A program made the position numbers and the translations under genes. A stretch of 64,000 bases of DNA from Collybia mongolica. Lineage: Eukaryota > Basidiomycota > Agaricomycetes > Agaricales > Clitocybaceae. Below the pieces are notes generated by a model, which had not been told where the DNA came from, searched no databases, and worked only from the letters and a program-made list of their open reading frames with translations. The stretch is taken from the NCBI GenBank assembly GCA_013420905.1, contig JAAXNY010000011.1, positions 2,418,001 through 2,482,000 on the forward strand, written 5' to 3'. This document shows positions 50,705-61,850 of this stretch, in pieces. Within the stretch, counting starts at the first letter, position 1. Each line of letters starts with the position of its first letter.

Positions 50705-53700
50705 CTAGAACGCGATCTCATTAGAGTGGTGATCAACAAACTTGTTCACGTAGAAGGCGAGGAATGCGTTGAGAGAATCGGTGTGGAGAAGTTGACGAGG
50801 AAGGAATTCACTGCCAGAAACACCAATCAGGTGTGCCCCACGTACAACGCAGTCTAGATGGACAACAGAGGTTGACCGGCAGTTGTCCTCGCCAACCTCT
50901 CGCTCCACAATCCACATCCCTGTATCTTGACACGGCTCATCTCCAATAGTGGTAAACCAGTCCACAAGCACACACGGATAATCTACACCACGGAATGTGA
51001 TGGAAAAAAACAGCAAGACTTGCGCAACTTGCAAGCCTCGCATACCTGGCAATTCGGCATCCATTTCAAGAAAAACACAGTCGCGACGTGGTGGACCATT
51101 CCGCCAGTGAGGTACTGAGCGTATGCGTTGGCCGTGCATCCCCCCGACACCAGAGAGGTCACTAGGTGCATGATATGTGGCAACGGCTGAGTGGAAAACC
51201 GACACACGTCCATCAAAAGGTGGACAGGTTGAAATGTCTTGATGCAATGATGGGAATGGTAAATGGGGGTAGAGTTGTCCGAATAAGAAGCGGCGGATGT
51301 GGTTGTGAAGGTTGGGTTCTCCGATCTTCCGTGCAAGCCCACTGACGTCGCGAGGATAACCACGAGCTGTTTAATAGTGTCAGTTATCAGAGATATGCTT
51401 AAAGGAAGGGGCGTACCTCGAGTCCGTGCTAAAGAGACACTCGCGCTAACTTTTGGTCCATCAACAGCCTCAATATCAATATCGCCGGGGTCCAAGGGTG
51501 GGGGAACAGGAAGAGGTACGAGGTGTTGAGCTAAGCAGGGACCGTTGAGCATTCCATGTGCAGCGAAGTGGACACGGCTCGCAGCCAGCTTGTCAAGTCG
51601 CTGGTTGGTAACAAGCATCTGGCCCAGTGCATCAAACTTGCTGGAGCGGCGCCAGGGTTCCTTTACTGCTTTGATGTGTTTTGATTCTGTAATTGACGAA
51701 CAGAGACCGTTAGGTGCACCAAACATTTGGATCAGAGAACGATAGTGTTTCATGGAGTGCTGCCGGGGGAGGGAGAAACCATCTGTCCGGACACCAGCTT
51801 CTTCGAAAATAACCCGATTGACATGGAAACGTGCTAATGCATCATCAATTGCATCAAGCGTGAACTCGTTGAGGGCATTGCGCCGGACTAGATAGCAAAA
51901 GTCGAGGAACGTGCTCATTGTGCGTACCATCTGCGGAGGGACATGGCCAACAATGGCAGGTAGATAGACCTGAGACTTGATCAACTTATATACTAGGTAG
52001 TGATTCATAAAGGAAATACCTTCATGAGGGCTTTTGAATCATCACCTGTCCATTGCTTAAACCCTCGACCTTCAGGAAAGCGACGCAGTCCAGGAAATGA
52101 AGGAGCTGCAGCAATACTGAGGCGTTGTCAGCAAATAGTATGGGTGTTGTGAAGGAACAGACGTACCAACGATCAATGTTGGCCATGATCGCGGCTGCAC
52201 GAGCCGGCCCATGTTCAAGTTCTAGGTATTCACCAACCCATGTTACAAGGTGGTCCTTGAAGGTCCCTTTGATTATCTGGTGGAGTAAATCTGGTGCTAG
52301 AAGCTCATGTATGTCTGCACGGGGAAAGGCCGCTGTGAAAGGCTGCAGAATAAGCTCGTAAGTTGGTGTCTTGAAGTGTACAGAAACATTAGACCTACCA
52401 GAGCATCGCTAATGATGCCATGATCATCCCAGAGTGTCTTGGAATCGAAAGTATCCATTAAAAGCTGCGTCAGCTCATGTGACTGCCGCTCATAATCGCC
52501 ATCGAGATCGCTTCGGTCAGCAGTACATCTGGGGCAAACTTAAACTGTTAGTTAAGTTCCCATGTCATGAAAAGTCGACGGCATACCGCGGGCACCACCC
52601 CTGGACAATACAGCCAAGGAGAACTTGCTCCTGGTAGTCAGCAATGTATGGCCCGAGACCATAGATGACACGCCGATAATGACCATCAGGGCAGCGAGTC
52701 ACTTTGGGAACAGTCATTCCCGGATGCAGCGGCTCAAGTATTGCCTGCATTGATGAGTGGAAGAGATGGCGGTGGAATTTTCGGAATTTTGGATCGTCCT
52801 TGTACTCTCGATCAGCTGGTATCCTGGTTAGCCGTTGAAGACGTGTTATAGGTTACTAATCACTTACTTTTGGGAGTGGAAAGGAATGCGATAACAGTTA
52901 ACGCATTGCGGTGCGCACGTCGAACATTGTTGTGTACATTTCCAATTGATCCATATAAGGGGTAGTAGTCATGTTGGCCCGTTGCTATTGACACGGTGGT
53001 TTTATCACTTCCAAGAATAATCGGGACGAAAAGTCCTCCGTGGGTTTTTTCATCCTCGGAAATCTTGTCCTAGGAGATCAGTCAGTACTAATAATGGCGA
53101 GAACAAGTAAAAATACACATACCAATTGTTTCCATGCCCAGTTTCCTGTCATAAAGTCTGACCACGTCCGCTGGCCATCAGGATCAAATTCCTGTATAGC
53201 TGCATAATCAATCTCGTCTTTAAAATCCGGATTACCCAGTTGCGAACGGAAGACAGATCGCGGATCTCGGTACCAAACCTCATATTCGGCATCCATCCAA
53301 GGGGGTACTTCTTCTTCTTCAGCTGGTAGATCTCCATCATATTGGACGGTTAATGAAGACCATGGCACATCGCCGAAGGGAATAGAGTCAATTGTTGAAT
53401 AAAGGTCATCATGGTTTGCAAAGGGAGGCTCTTGATTCGCAGCCCACAGGTCGAAGAGTTCATCAATTTGTGTCGCAGGCATCTGGTTCCTTCGAAACAG
53501 AAAATTGGCCATCTCGAATGAGGCGCGATCCTTGAACGGATTCCAGTTGTCAGGATCTGAGCTTACACCATCGGGAGCCGTATATGGGGGAGGCAATGTA
53601 TGAGGGGGTAGGTCGTTGCCATTAATGTCACATGGTGTGCCTATCGAGAAAATCAACAAACAGCATTGCGAGGTTCAGGTTTATAACACTGACCATCAAG

Positions 53701-53988
53701 GATCGGGTGACATGATTTATATGCACCACGCGCGGCATTATCTTCACCATGCATGATGTTATCTTCACCACGCGCGGCATTATGTTCAGCATCATCTTGA
53801 TTATCCCTGCCCGCTATATCTGGTAGCAGTGACAATGGTGATGGTGGGGCAGCGTGATTTGTTGCAGGAGGGTGAGCTGCTGCCTGGTGTCGGCTCATGC
53901 CCAACAAGGTAGAAAACCCTCGTCGGCAGATTGCTGTTGTTCCCAGTGAGCATGCATAGATCCGAGGTTGGTGGTATCGTTTTGGCAT
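50705..53988 (-). CDS. Plavaka transposase, apparently intact
   Basis: Multi-exon minus-strand gene. It starts at 53988 (MPKRYHQPRIYACSLG) with a C2H2-like finger (C-x8-C-x12-H-x4-H). Then come DLPPHTLPPPYTAPDGV, NPFKDRASFEMANFLFRR, PWMDAEYEVWYRDPRSVFR, GQRTWSDFMTGNWAWKQL, LFVPIILGSDKTTVSIATG (catalytic-type region), CPDGHYRRVIYGLGPYIADY, TMSTFLDFCYLVRRNALNE, RQHSMKHYRSLIQMFGAPNG and SSITESKHIKAVKEPWRRS. An intron near 51372-51419 joins LARTR to GYPRDVSGLARKIGEPNLH, and the C-terminus is VSVFHSAVATYHAPSDL, DAELPGMRG, VVHLDCVVRGAHLIGV and VDHHSNEIAF with stop 50705-50707. All parts follow the usual Plavaka order. No frameshift or stop was found. Confidence 0.85.
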
Positions 53989-54257
53989 TGAAATCGTGAA
54001 GATCGTAACAAAAAGGAAGGAGAGATGTTGTAGATATTAAATGATGATGTAGGATAAAGGAAAGAACGGTCTATGGGATGGGGCACGTTGACTTCACGAA
54101 TTCGTAGGTTCACATTTGTAATTTGAAGTCCGGTTGTGGATGCGCGTCCAGTTGTGGACACCTGTGGATGCATGTATATAGTAGCAGGATTGCCCGACAA
54201 GTTTAAAAAAATTTCACAAATGCCCATGTACCACCAATACCTAATCCCACACAAAAA

Positions 54258-56680
54258 ATGGATCCTGCTCCAACCACTCGCATCACGCGCCAATCCAATA
54301 AACTCGCTCATCCTGGCCTTCCTGATGTTGACAAGGCAACGCTACTCAAGCCCATTCCAAAGCCCCCTCGCACCAAGGCCCAGATAGCTGCCGACAATAA
54401 GGAAAAGGCTCAGAAAAAGAAAGATAAAGCAGATGCTGACAAGGCACAGGACTTAAAGAAAGCGCTTGGTCTGAAGAAAGTCGCAGCCATGGAGAACCAA
54501 ATGCATGACGAAGACATCCAGTCAAATCTTCATGCAGCTTGTCCACCTGCAAAGAAGACTGCAAAAGTCGCTAGGCCAGTTGTCAACGACCGTACGTTGG
54601 CATATTCCCGTTGTTGAGCTTCGTTGACTCAGAATGATGCAGGTGCTGAAGACCCAGGTACTGCCTTTGGCTTCAGTGATAATGATATGGGAAGTGGGGA
54701 TGAAAGTGAATTATCAACTGCTACTCACCATTTTTGACGCGCTTCGGAGATGGACTGATGCATTACAGCTTTCTCAGGGTGGATACAGTTCACTCAGGAC
54801 CCAGATGCGGACATTCCTGTGGCCGTTCAAGTTCCCATTGACAATCCAGGTGACTCAGATGGACAAGTGATGAGGGTGAAGGATAAGGGAAAGGGGAAGC
54901 AAGTGAAGGCGAAGATAAACACCCGCGAGGTAATCAACAAAGAGCGGTGTGCTTTGTTGATTCAAGTCAGTGACACGTCGGATCTTTCCGATGAGGTCGT
55001 CCAAAAGCGCAAGGCAGATGACAATGTGAATTCTAGAAAGTAAGCCCCATGATAACTCAGTCAACATCAGCTGATAATGGCTTAGGATTAAGAAGGAGAA
55101 GACTTCCCGGTCAACTGGTTTGGAGGATCGTTCAGCAAAAACCCAGTAAGCACCAGCACAATCAACGTGTTCGATTATTAATTACAATGCAACCCCAGCC
55201 CCATTAAGACCAAGAAGCTCACACTGACCTCGGAAGTGGAAGCAGATGAGGTGCCGGTGACTGGGGATAAAAGAAAAGCGGTCGCCGAGAGCTTTGCAAC
55301 GTGAGTCTGTTCACGACTTTCTGATGAAAACTTTCCATACGTCAATCCGAAGGTCCAAAAAGGGAAAACAATCCCCACCTGCAGGCCTGAGACCAGACTG
55401 GAAACCAGTGGTTGCGCGGCGTGCCCCTGTTGATCCTCTCACTAAGGCTTCCCTCCCTCTCCCTGCGCCGAGTCGTGACGCCAATGGTGTTGACAAGATT
55501 GATTACACCCCTGACAGCGATGAAGATGATACAAAAGAAAGATTGGCGGCTTCTGCAATAAAGCTCGAGAAGGATACCCAGGTTGTTTTGAAGGTACGTA
55601 CGTATCATTGTAATTCCATCTTGCCACGCTGATCATTTTGCTAGTCGCTTGCAAAAGTCCGCCGAAATGGACCAGCTGCCAGCGGTCCAAAGGATACGAC
55701 ATCTGCATCTTCGCAAGCAAGCAAGGCCCCTCGCTCTTCCATCACCAATGCGGACCTACCAGCTGGGACCCATCGTGAATGGCATGCAGTTTTTGTACCA
55801 GCATGGATCCAATTCATGGGGACAACTGCTAATCCCTGGATCCTGGTTAACCACATCGCTGAGGTGCAGAAAATCTGGGACAACATCTTCCCCAACCATT
55901 CTCATGTCTTCTCAGCGACCAAGGACCCACTTTTTGCTCTGGTACGTTGTCCAATTCATCGAGTTTTTCCTCTAATTGATAGCCTGCACCAGCTTAGGCA
56001 GAGGACATATGAATGGCGCAGCAGCTTCGTGAATGCAGCAGGCACCGCCGTCCAGACTTTCTGGGATTCAGATCCCATCTATGATGATCCAGAGGAGCAG
56101 CGCAATTATGTGGAGTGGGCGGTCCCACCCAGCCTCGACGACCCTTCTCCCTTTCTTTGGATGAGTGTTGATGAGGCTAATTCCAACGACATTGTGAGCG
56201 ACTTTCTATTATTCTCACTTCCTTGCTAATATTGTACAGAAGTATAAAGGCGCATTCCAGTCACAGATGGTGATATGGAAACTTTCATGCATCACATTGC
56301 CATAGTTGACGATCTTGCACCGGAGTTCAAGATTGACGACAACCCACAAGGCACACTGGCAATGGCTGCTACTGCGGTAAGTTAGTAACCCTGGTGATCG
56401 TTGGGATACTCACATGTCATCATAGGTTGAACGAGCCCTGAAATGCTGGGTGACGGGCTTCTTTGTCAAGGATACCACTGGATTTACGGGAGTTTGGTCT
56501 GAAGCGACAGCCCACTACTCCGAGGAGCTAGCAACCCCAGGCCGGAAATGGAACAAGATCCTTGCTACGGCCAACCGTTACCACCTTGATTCCAAGAAAC
56601 AGAACCAGCCGAAAATACCAGTGAACCCTGCCATTGCCCCCTCGCATCGCCGCCAGATTGTTGACGACGACAGTGACTAG
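54258..56680 (+). CDS. Companion gene of the Plavaka element, function unknown
   Basis: Spliced plus-strand gene divergent from the transposase. Exon 1 starts at 54258 (MDPAPTTRITRQSNKLAHPG) and is Lys-rich and helical (AQIAADNKEKAQKKKDKADA). Later exons read GTAFGFSDNDMGSGDESEL, PEDEVVQ-like acidic stretches, SRDANGVDKIDYTPDSDEDD, then a more globular part: TNADLPAGTHREWHAVFVP, WIQFMGTTANPWILVNHI, QKIWDNIFPNHSHVFSATKD, YVEWAVPPSLDDPSPFLWM, FMHHIAIVDDLAPEFKIDDN, LKCWVTGFFVKDTTGFTGV, WSEATAHYSEELATPGRKW and a final DDDSD before the stop at 56678-56680. Joining the exons in the middle (54600-55650) is uncertain. Such partners accompany Plavaka transposases in mushrooms; the biochemical role is unknown to me. 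Confidence 0.6.
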
Positions 56681-57008
56681 TAGTAGTACACTATGTAGTA
56701 ACTGGCATTCATGCCTGGCGGCCATCGCCTCTTATCTTACTTTTATATCGCATCGAAATGACAATATGTTTTAACTGGGCCCCCGTAGTGAAAATGTTCT
56801 GAGAGCCATCTGGCATCCTAAAAAAGGGTCTGGTGTCTTAAAAAGCATCTCTTAAACGTGTCTGGTCGTGTCTGGCATCTTAAAACCACCTGGATTCAGA
56901 AATGGACATAGCTGAAATAAGACAGAATGTCTGGTGTCTTAAAGTGTCTTAAAGTGTCTTAAAGTGTCTTATTAAGGCAGTCAGACCATATGTCATTTTC
57001 CTGATGTA

Positions 57009-58616
57009 CAGTGGCTCAAAAAACTGCCCCAATGTTTGTACATTTTTGAAAGATCAATATGGTATGAAGTGCTGACATAAGCAGGGGACCTGGGGTAATT
57101 ATGTAAGATACTATGACATTGTGGCTTTCCAATGGACCCTGGATCATGTGATTTGGATCAAAACCCATTAAGCTATAGGCCAAACAAAATGATTACTCAT
57201 TGGGGCAGTTTTTTGACCCTCTATTAATTTTCTATCTAATACTTTGTATGACCACCTTTTGCCTTTATAACTGCTTGTATCCGCCTGGGCATACTTTCTA
57301 TCAGGTTTTGGCATACCTCTGGTGGAATTTCACCCCACTCTTCAGCCAATCTATCCCACAACTCATGTACTCCTTTGGGTGGTGTCGGATATTCTTTAAG
57401 ACGGCGCTTGAGATGTTCCCAAAGGTGTTCTATTGGATTCATGTCAGGGGATTGGGCAGGCCAGCCAAGGACTTGAATGTTGTTGTCTTCAAACCACTGT
57501 GTGGCCAGTCCAGATGTGTGTTTGGGGTCGTTATCTTGCTGAAAGTAGCACTCGCCATCCACCATTTCCAACTTCTCAAAACTTTCCTGAACTCCACTCT
57601 CCAAAATTTCACAGTATTGAACCTTGTCCATGTTCCCCTGCACCTCTATGAGCTTTCCCACTCCATTCCACCCCATACAACCCCATACCATGAGGTTTCC
57701 TCCTCCTCCATGTTTGACAGTAGGTGATGTTGTTCTATCAGATGGTGGTTCTCCCCTTTGTTTCCAGACATAAACCTTTCCATCTGACCCAATCCTATTG
57801 ATTTTGGTCTCATCTGTCCATAGAACCCTTTTCCAGTCCTCCACAGTCCAGCTTTCATGATATTTTGCAAACTGGAGATGCCAGATGCAATGGGCTCGTT
57901 TGAGAAGAGGAGCTTTCCTCTTTGTAGCAGCATAAAATTGATTTTCCTTGAGTGCATTTCTGACTGTCTGGGGTGTGACAGGATTGGGGATGATGCCATT
58001 GATGAATTGGGTAGCCTGAACTGCATTATCAAGCTTCCCTGACTTGATTTGACAAATAATTGACTGTTTGTCACGAACAGACAGCTTGGAGGGGCGGCCA
58101 CCAAGGTTGTTTTCTTTGTTTCCATCCACATCTTTGCTGATCCTACTGATGGTACCCTTCCCTAGACCAGTTTTCTCCTTGATTTGACGCTGAGAATAGC
58201 CCTCATTGAGGAGAGAAACAACAGTATTGTGCTGAGCAGTAGAAATGGCTTTCATGATGGTGGTAAGAGGTCAAGAAGATGATTGAACCAATTCCAACAT
58301 GTCAAATTGATACAAATAAAGTCACATGACATTGTTTATTCTTCCCACAGTCCATAATGTTCTTGCATTGGATCATAAATGCCAGAATAATGGAAAATAA
58401 GATAAGGGTCAAAAAACTGCCCCAATGAGTAGCCATTTTGTTTGGCTTATAGCTTAATGGATATTGATCCAAATCACATGATCCAGGGTCCATTGGAAAG
58501 CCACGATGTCATAGTATCTTACATAATTACCCCAGGTCCCCTGCTTATGTCAGCACTTCATACCATATTGATCTTTCAAAAATGTACAAACATTGGGGCA
58601 GTTTTTTGAGCCACTG
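57009..58616. mobile_element. Complete 1.6 kb Tc1/mariner transposon
   Basis: Bounded by TA dinucleotides (57007-57008 and 58617-58618). It has terminal inverted repeats of 211 bp (57009-57219 and 58406-58616) that differ at only about seven positions. Each repeat begins CAGTGGCTCAAAAAACTGCC and carries the same TTGGGGCAGTTTTTTGA motif again at its inner end, so each end has an outer and an inner copy, like the IR/DR ends of Tc1 relatives such as Sleeping Beauty. The transposase frame is intact. The high identity of the ends suggests a young insertion. Confidence 0.95.
57236..58255 (-). CDS. Tc1-type DD34E transposase, intact
   Basis: Single-exon gene of 339 residues. The N-terminal paired-type helix-turn-helix region reads NTVVSLLNEGYSQRQIKEK and GKGTISRISKDV, then GGRPSKLSVRDK and a second helical domain (TPQTVRNALKENQFYAATKR). 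The catalytic triad is Asp in RVLWTDETKIN, Asp in CYFQQDNDPKHTS and Glu in SPDMNPIEHLWEHLKRRLKE; 34 residues separate the last two, hence DD34E. It ends IQAVIKAKGGHTKY with the stop at 57236-57238. Length and motifs are those of functional Tc1 transposases, and the frame fills the space between the long inverted repeats. Confidence 0.95.
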   Translation of the reverse strand: MKAISTAQHNTVVSLLNEGYSQRQIKEKTGLGKGTISRISKDVDGNKENNLGGRPSKLSVRDKQSIICQIKSGKLDNAVQATQFINGIIPNPVTPQTVRNALKENQFYAATKRKAPLLKRAHCIWHLQFAKYHESWTVEDWKRVLWTDETKINRIGSDGKVYVWKQRGEPPSDRTTSPTVKHGGGGNLMVWGCMGWNGVGKLIEVQGNMDKVQYCEILESGVQESFEKLEMVDGECYFQQDNDPKHTSGLATQWFEDNNIQVLGWPAQSPDMNPIEHLWEHLKRRLKEYPTPPKGVHELWDRLAEEWGEIPPEVCQNLIESMPRRIQAVIKAKGGHTKY

Positions 58617-58618
58617 TA

Positions 58619-59969
58619 CACATCCTCCCCAAGCCACCAGCCAACCAACTCATTCATGTTCCAATGGCCGCCATCCAAAGATATACAGCTTGTTCGTTCT
58701 ATCACTTCAATCGTTTTGGCTCTGTACTCCTGTTCCGGACAGTCCCCCACATCGTCGCCATCTGTTGACCAATTGTGAGAATGTTCAAAATGCTAAACTT
58801 GAGAGTATTAGCACCTCGGGACAAAACTTGGGGTTCGTTGACGGGAGCTACCCAAATAATACCATTTCACCTAGCAGTTTGAGGTCGAAATGTTAAAAAG
58901 CAATCTGCTCGGAGATGGCAGGGAGGAGAGAGAAAGGTCACATGACCGTGCTCCTTCGCTCATGTGGCCAACTCCCCAGCCAGGACCGACCAGAGCCATC
59001 TCAGCCATTTTCTCCTCCCCCTCCGAAGGAACTAGGCTCCGAGAATAATAGAATCAGCCATGCCAGAACCCAACTACCTAACTCCTGACCACATGGGGAA
59101 GACTATCGGTCAAAAGGCCTAAACCTCAACTAGCTTACACCCGCTCGAAAAATAGGCTCCTTGGCGCAACATCATCATGGGTACAGAAAGCTCTCCTACG
59201 ACGATACTGCTGTGTGTCGGGCACATAGGAATGACTGCTTATTCAACAATCCCAGGACCTATATTCTTGGATCAATATTTTCTATGCTCCCATTCAATCT
59301 GACACGAAACGAGTATATCTACCCCTGCCGGAAGCACCATATATGCTGTTCCTTTTCGCGTTTCCTATCCCAGGCTGACATCAGATGCGTTCACGCGAAG
59401 AGTCACCGATCCAATGCGAATTTGGGGGGCTATCAACTCTCTTGTCAGCAGCATCTCTCAGTCCTACCACAACCACAACGAACATAGGGTGACATAAAGC
59501 CCACTTTTGAAGTGCTGTGGGCCGTGCCAAAGACTATCCACGAGGAATTTGCCCTCCCACAAGTGCTTGTCTCATGATATATGCTCACACCAATATCCTT
59601 CAATCTCTCATCACCTCCCGCTTACTACACAATTAACAGCAACTCTTTGGTGTGAAGACACTGTCGGACCCACTAATTTCTAACTTCTAATAAAACTGTG
59701 ATCGCAATAGGGGTATAGGGAACTCGTACTGTCATCGTAAGTATTATAATTTTTTAGTAGTAGTATGCTGGTCCCGCCTTACCAATCCACTCCACCTGTC
59801 TTAATTTTTTTTCCAGAGAGGCTCGTTCCATTAAATAGACAAACCACCCCCAGAAATTTCCTGGGAACAGAAGTGATTTCCTCGGCCTGCTAAGGTTAAT
59901 CTCAAAATACGGAAATATCTTTTCATAAACTCATGCCAAAGGGACCTCTCATCATTTGTGGTCCATTGA
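58619..59969. other. End of unit 3 and following noncoding sequence
   Basis: 58619 to about 59000 continues unit 3 beyond the transposons and aligns with 42485-42930. From about 59000 onward the sequence is unrelated to the other units. Its frames (for example 59161-59487) show no domain. Confidence 0.5.
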
Positions 59970-60421
59970 TTGATTCTCATCAAAGCCAGGGAAAAGACAA
60001 AGTCAAAGTTGGGGCGTCTGATGAGGTTTGTTGGTATATCCAAAGCTGTTCCCGACATAAAAGGTCTGTCGGATGATCAGGTAATAATCGCGTATGAAAA
60101 CCCCCGCTTATTCCTTGTGATGTCTAATTTATTGAACTACCAGGCTTATTGGCCCAAGTGGAACTGGAAAAAGGTTTGTAGGTGCAATTTCTACATGTGC
60201 ACTGGCATGACGTTGATTTGACCCGATTTCAGTTCATTGCTGCTGCGACGGGTTTCGATACTGGAATAGGTCATGGACTAGAGTCACGTACCACCGATAT
60301 CAAGATGGTCAAATACGAATCCCCCCACAGGACCGATTTTGATATTGTTTTCATTGATACACCCGGTTATGACCTCTTCGAAAGAACAGATGCTGAAGTC
60401 CTGGGGATGATCGCGGACTAG
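59970..60421 (+). pseudogene. Broken P-loop GTPase (AIG1/septin-like G domain fragment)
   Basis: After splicing, the frame reads KTKSKLGRLMRFVGISK, GLSDDQVIIALIGPSGTGK, KFIAAATGFDTGIGHGLES, TTDIKMVKYESP and DIVFIDTPGYDLFERTDAE, then VLGMIAD and a TAG at 60419-60421. Walker A (GPSGTGK) and the DTPG switch motif are clear. Two things mark it as dead: the residue after the Walker A Lys is Lys instead of Ser/Thr, and the frame ends where family members normally read ADWLK; the stop stands at the Trp position and is followed by IKKR. The rest of the G domain is missing. Mushrooms have many such GTPases of unknown role. Confidence 0.65.
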
Positions 60422-60462
60422 ATCAAAAAAAGGCATCTACGTCACTAATATGAGAAAGTTGA

Positions 60463-60490
60463 TATTATTATTATTATTATTATTATTATT
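60463..60490 (+). repeat. (TTA)n microsatellite
   Basis: About nine TTA/ATT trinucleotides in a row, with no interruption. On the minus strand it is (TAA)n; it may be the 3' tail of the LINE relic further right (62794-63714), since some LINEs end in such tails, but the connection is unproven. Confidence 0.8.
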
Positions 60491-61845
60491 TCTGAGTTTA
60501 TTGTCCGTCAAGGGAGTTTCCCTTATGTTAGACAGTACATTGGCACTGGTTAAGTAGGAAGAAAGCTACAAGAGCTACTGAATGCCAACCCCCCCGCGTA
60601 TGCGGAGAAAGAGCTGGACAGTGCGACTGCACTGTTTTAGATAGTACTCCCCTGTTACAATCCTGGGTGATAAACTAAGTGGTGAGGTGGTGGGGCATCA
60701 GCAAACCCTGATTTTTTCCACAAATAGCCGACAGGAACCGCAGTGTCTCTCAAATTCATTGGTGTCTTCACAGTGCTACGCAGAGCTGGACTTTGACTTC
60801 ACAGTTCTGTGCAGAGCTGGATAGAGTACATTTGGCCTGTACAGATTGGGCCTTTTCTGTGCAGCTTTGTTTGGATGTTTCAGGCCTGTACATCATCATA
60901 AAGGAGCCCTTATTTCTATACAGATTGTGTCAGATTAGCCACTAAGTCCATGTTGTTGAACAAGTAGCTTGATAAAAAAAACTGTAATGGGAATTAATAA
61001 GATGCATAAAATAGCTCCTCATCTATGTATTTATTCAGGAAGGATATGGTACTGTATTCTGATGTAGTTTCCTTCAACAATCTTGGATTGGCCTTTGTGC
61101 CAAACCAAGGGATTAAACCTGCAAGCATTTGTACTCATGCCAATGCTACCACATCTCCCTTGATGGTGTTGTTGCTTCTCCATGCCTGCTCCAAGAAGTA
61201 CATATTTTGGTGGGTATGTGCATGCATTATGGTTGAAACCCATACCCGTTTGAGTGGTGTGCGGGTTTCTCAGGCTGAGTTTCAAAATACTTAGTGCTTT
61301 TGTTCGAAGGTAGCTCATGCAAACAACCACCCACCTTCATCACCATTGACAATGACTGGACAACAGCCCCCCTCTCCACCTCCCTCAATCTCTGGCCATC
61401 CCTAGTGCCACATCATGCTAACTGCCTGTCCCATGTCAGGAAGTACCCACCAGGTATGTTCACCCACCCTCGTACACCTGCCACATCACACTTATGCTCA
61501 TGGCCCCAAACTTGGAACTACCCCCAACAATGGCACAACAATGCGGCAAGGGACCTCCCTATCCCTTGACGACCCCAGTATGATTGCCACATTGCACTAA
61601 TGGCCTGATGGATATGCAGAAATACACAGGGTGGTCATGGGTCTTATTGGTGGTCTTTGGGGGAGTCGTTATCATGGTATGAGGTTTGGTGATATGTTGG
61701 AGGGTGTTGGCAGGGTTGGAAGGCAAGTGCTCATGTATCCTGAGTACTTGAACCAACTCATGTTTATTCCAGGATGCAATCAAAGAAAGGGAAGCTGACC
61801 CTGGATGACATGAATCTTGACATCATTCTCAACTAATTAGTAACC
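60491..61845. other. Repeat-rich noncoding sequence
   Basis: No domain-bearing frame. It contains near-duplicate phrases such as CAGAGCTGGACTTTGACTTCAC/CAGAGCTGGATAGAG-type sequence (60780-60830) and TGTACAGATTGGG/TATACAGATTGTG pairs (60840-60925). The 61294-61569 frame is Pro/His-rich without a family. It could be LINE 3' untranslated sequence or other decayed repeats. Confidence 0.35.
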
Positions 61846-61850
61846 CATCC

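Larger units (their letters stand above)
50389..57006. mobile_element. Complete 6.6 kb Plavaka (CACTA-like) DNA transposon
   Basis: Bounded by a 16 bp terminal inverted repeat, CATCAGGAAAATGACA at 50389 and its complement TGTCATTTTCCTGATG ending at 57006. Subterminal zones on both sides are full of short AAGAC/GTCTT motifs. The element has two divergent genes: a long transposase on the minus strand and a companion gene on the plus strand, separated by about 270 bp (53989-54257). The left flank TAG (50386-50388) and the right flank TA (57007-57008) plus C (58619) fit a 3 bp TAC duplication with one change; the unoccupied unit 2 sequence has TAC there. Both genes read through without damage in my splicing, so the copy could be autonomous. 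Confidence 0.85.
43440..59000. repeat. Unit 3 of the triplicated block, interrupted by three transposons
   Basis: Once the KDZ-type (45319-48022), Plavaka (50389-57006) and mariner (57009-58616) insertions are subtracted, about 4.6 kb remains that aligns with unit 2 from its left end to about 42930. Both genes in this unit are broken. The right edge near 59000 is approximate. Confidence 0.72.

Noticed and set aside
50983..52008. Apparent frameshift in the Plavaka transposase
   Set aside because: A GT-AG intron at about 51372-51419 joins the two frames and restores the expected C-terminal sequence.
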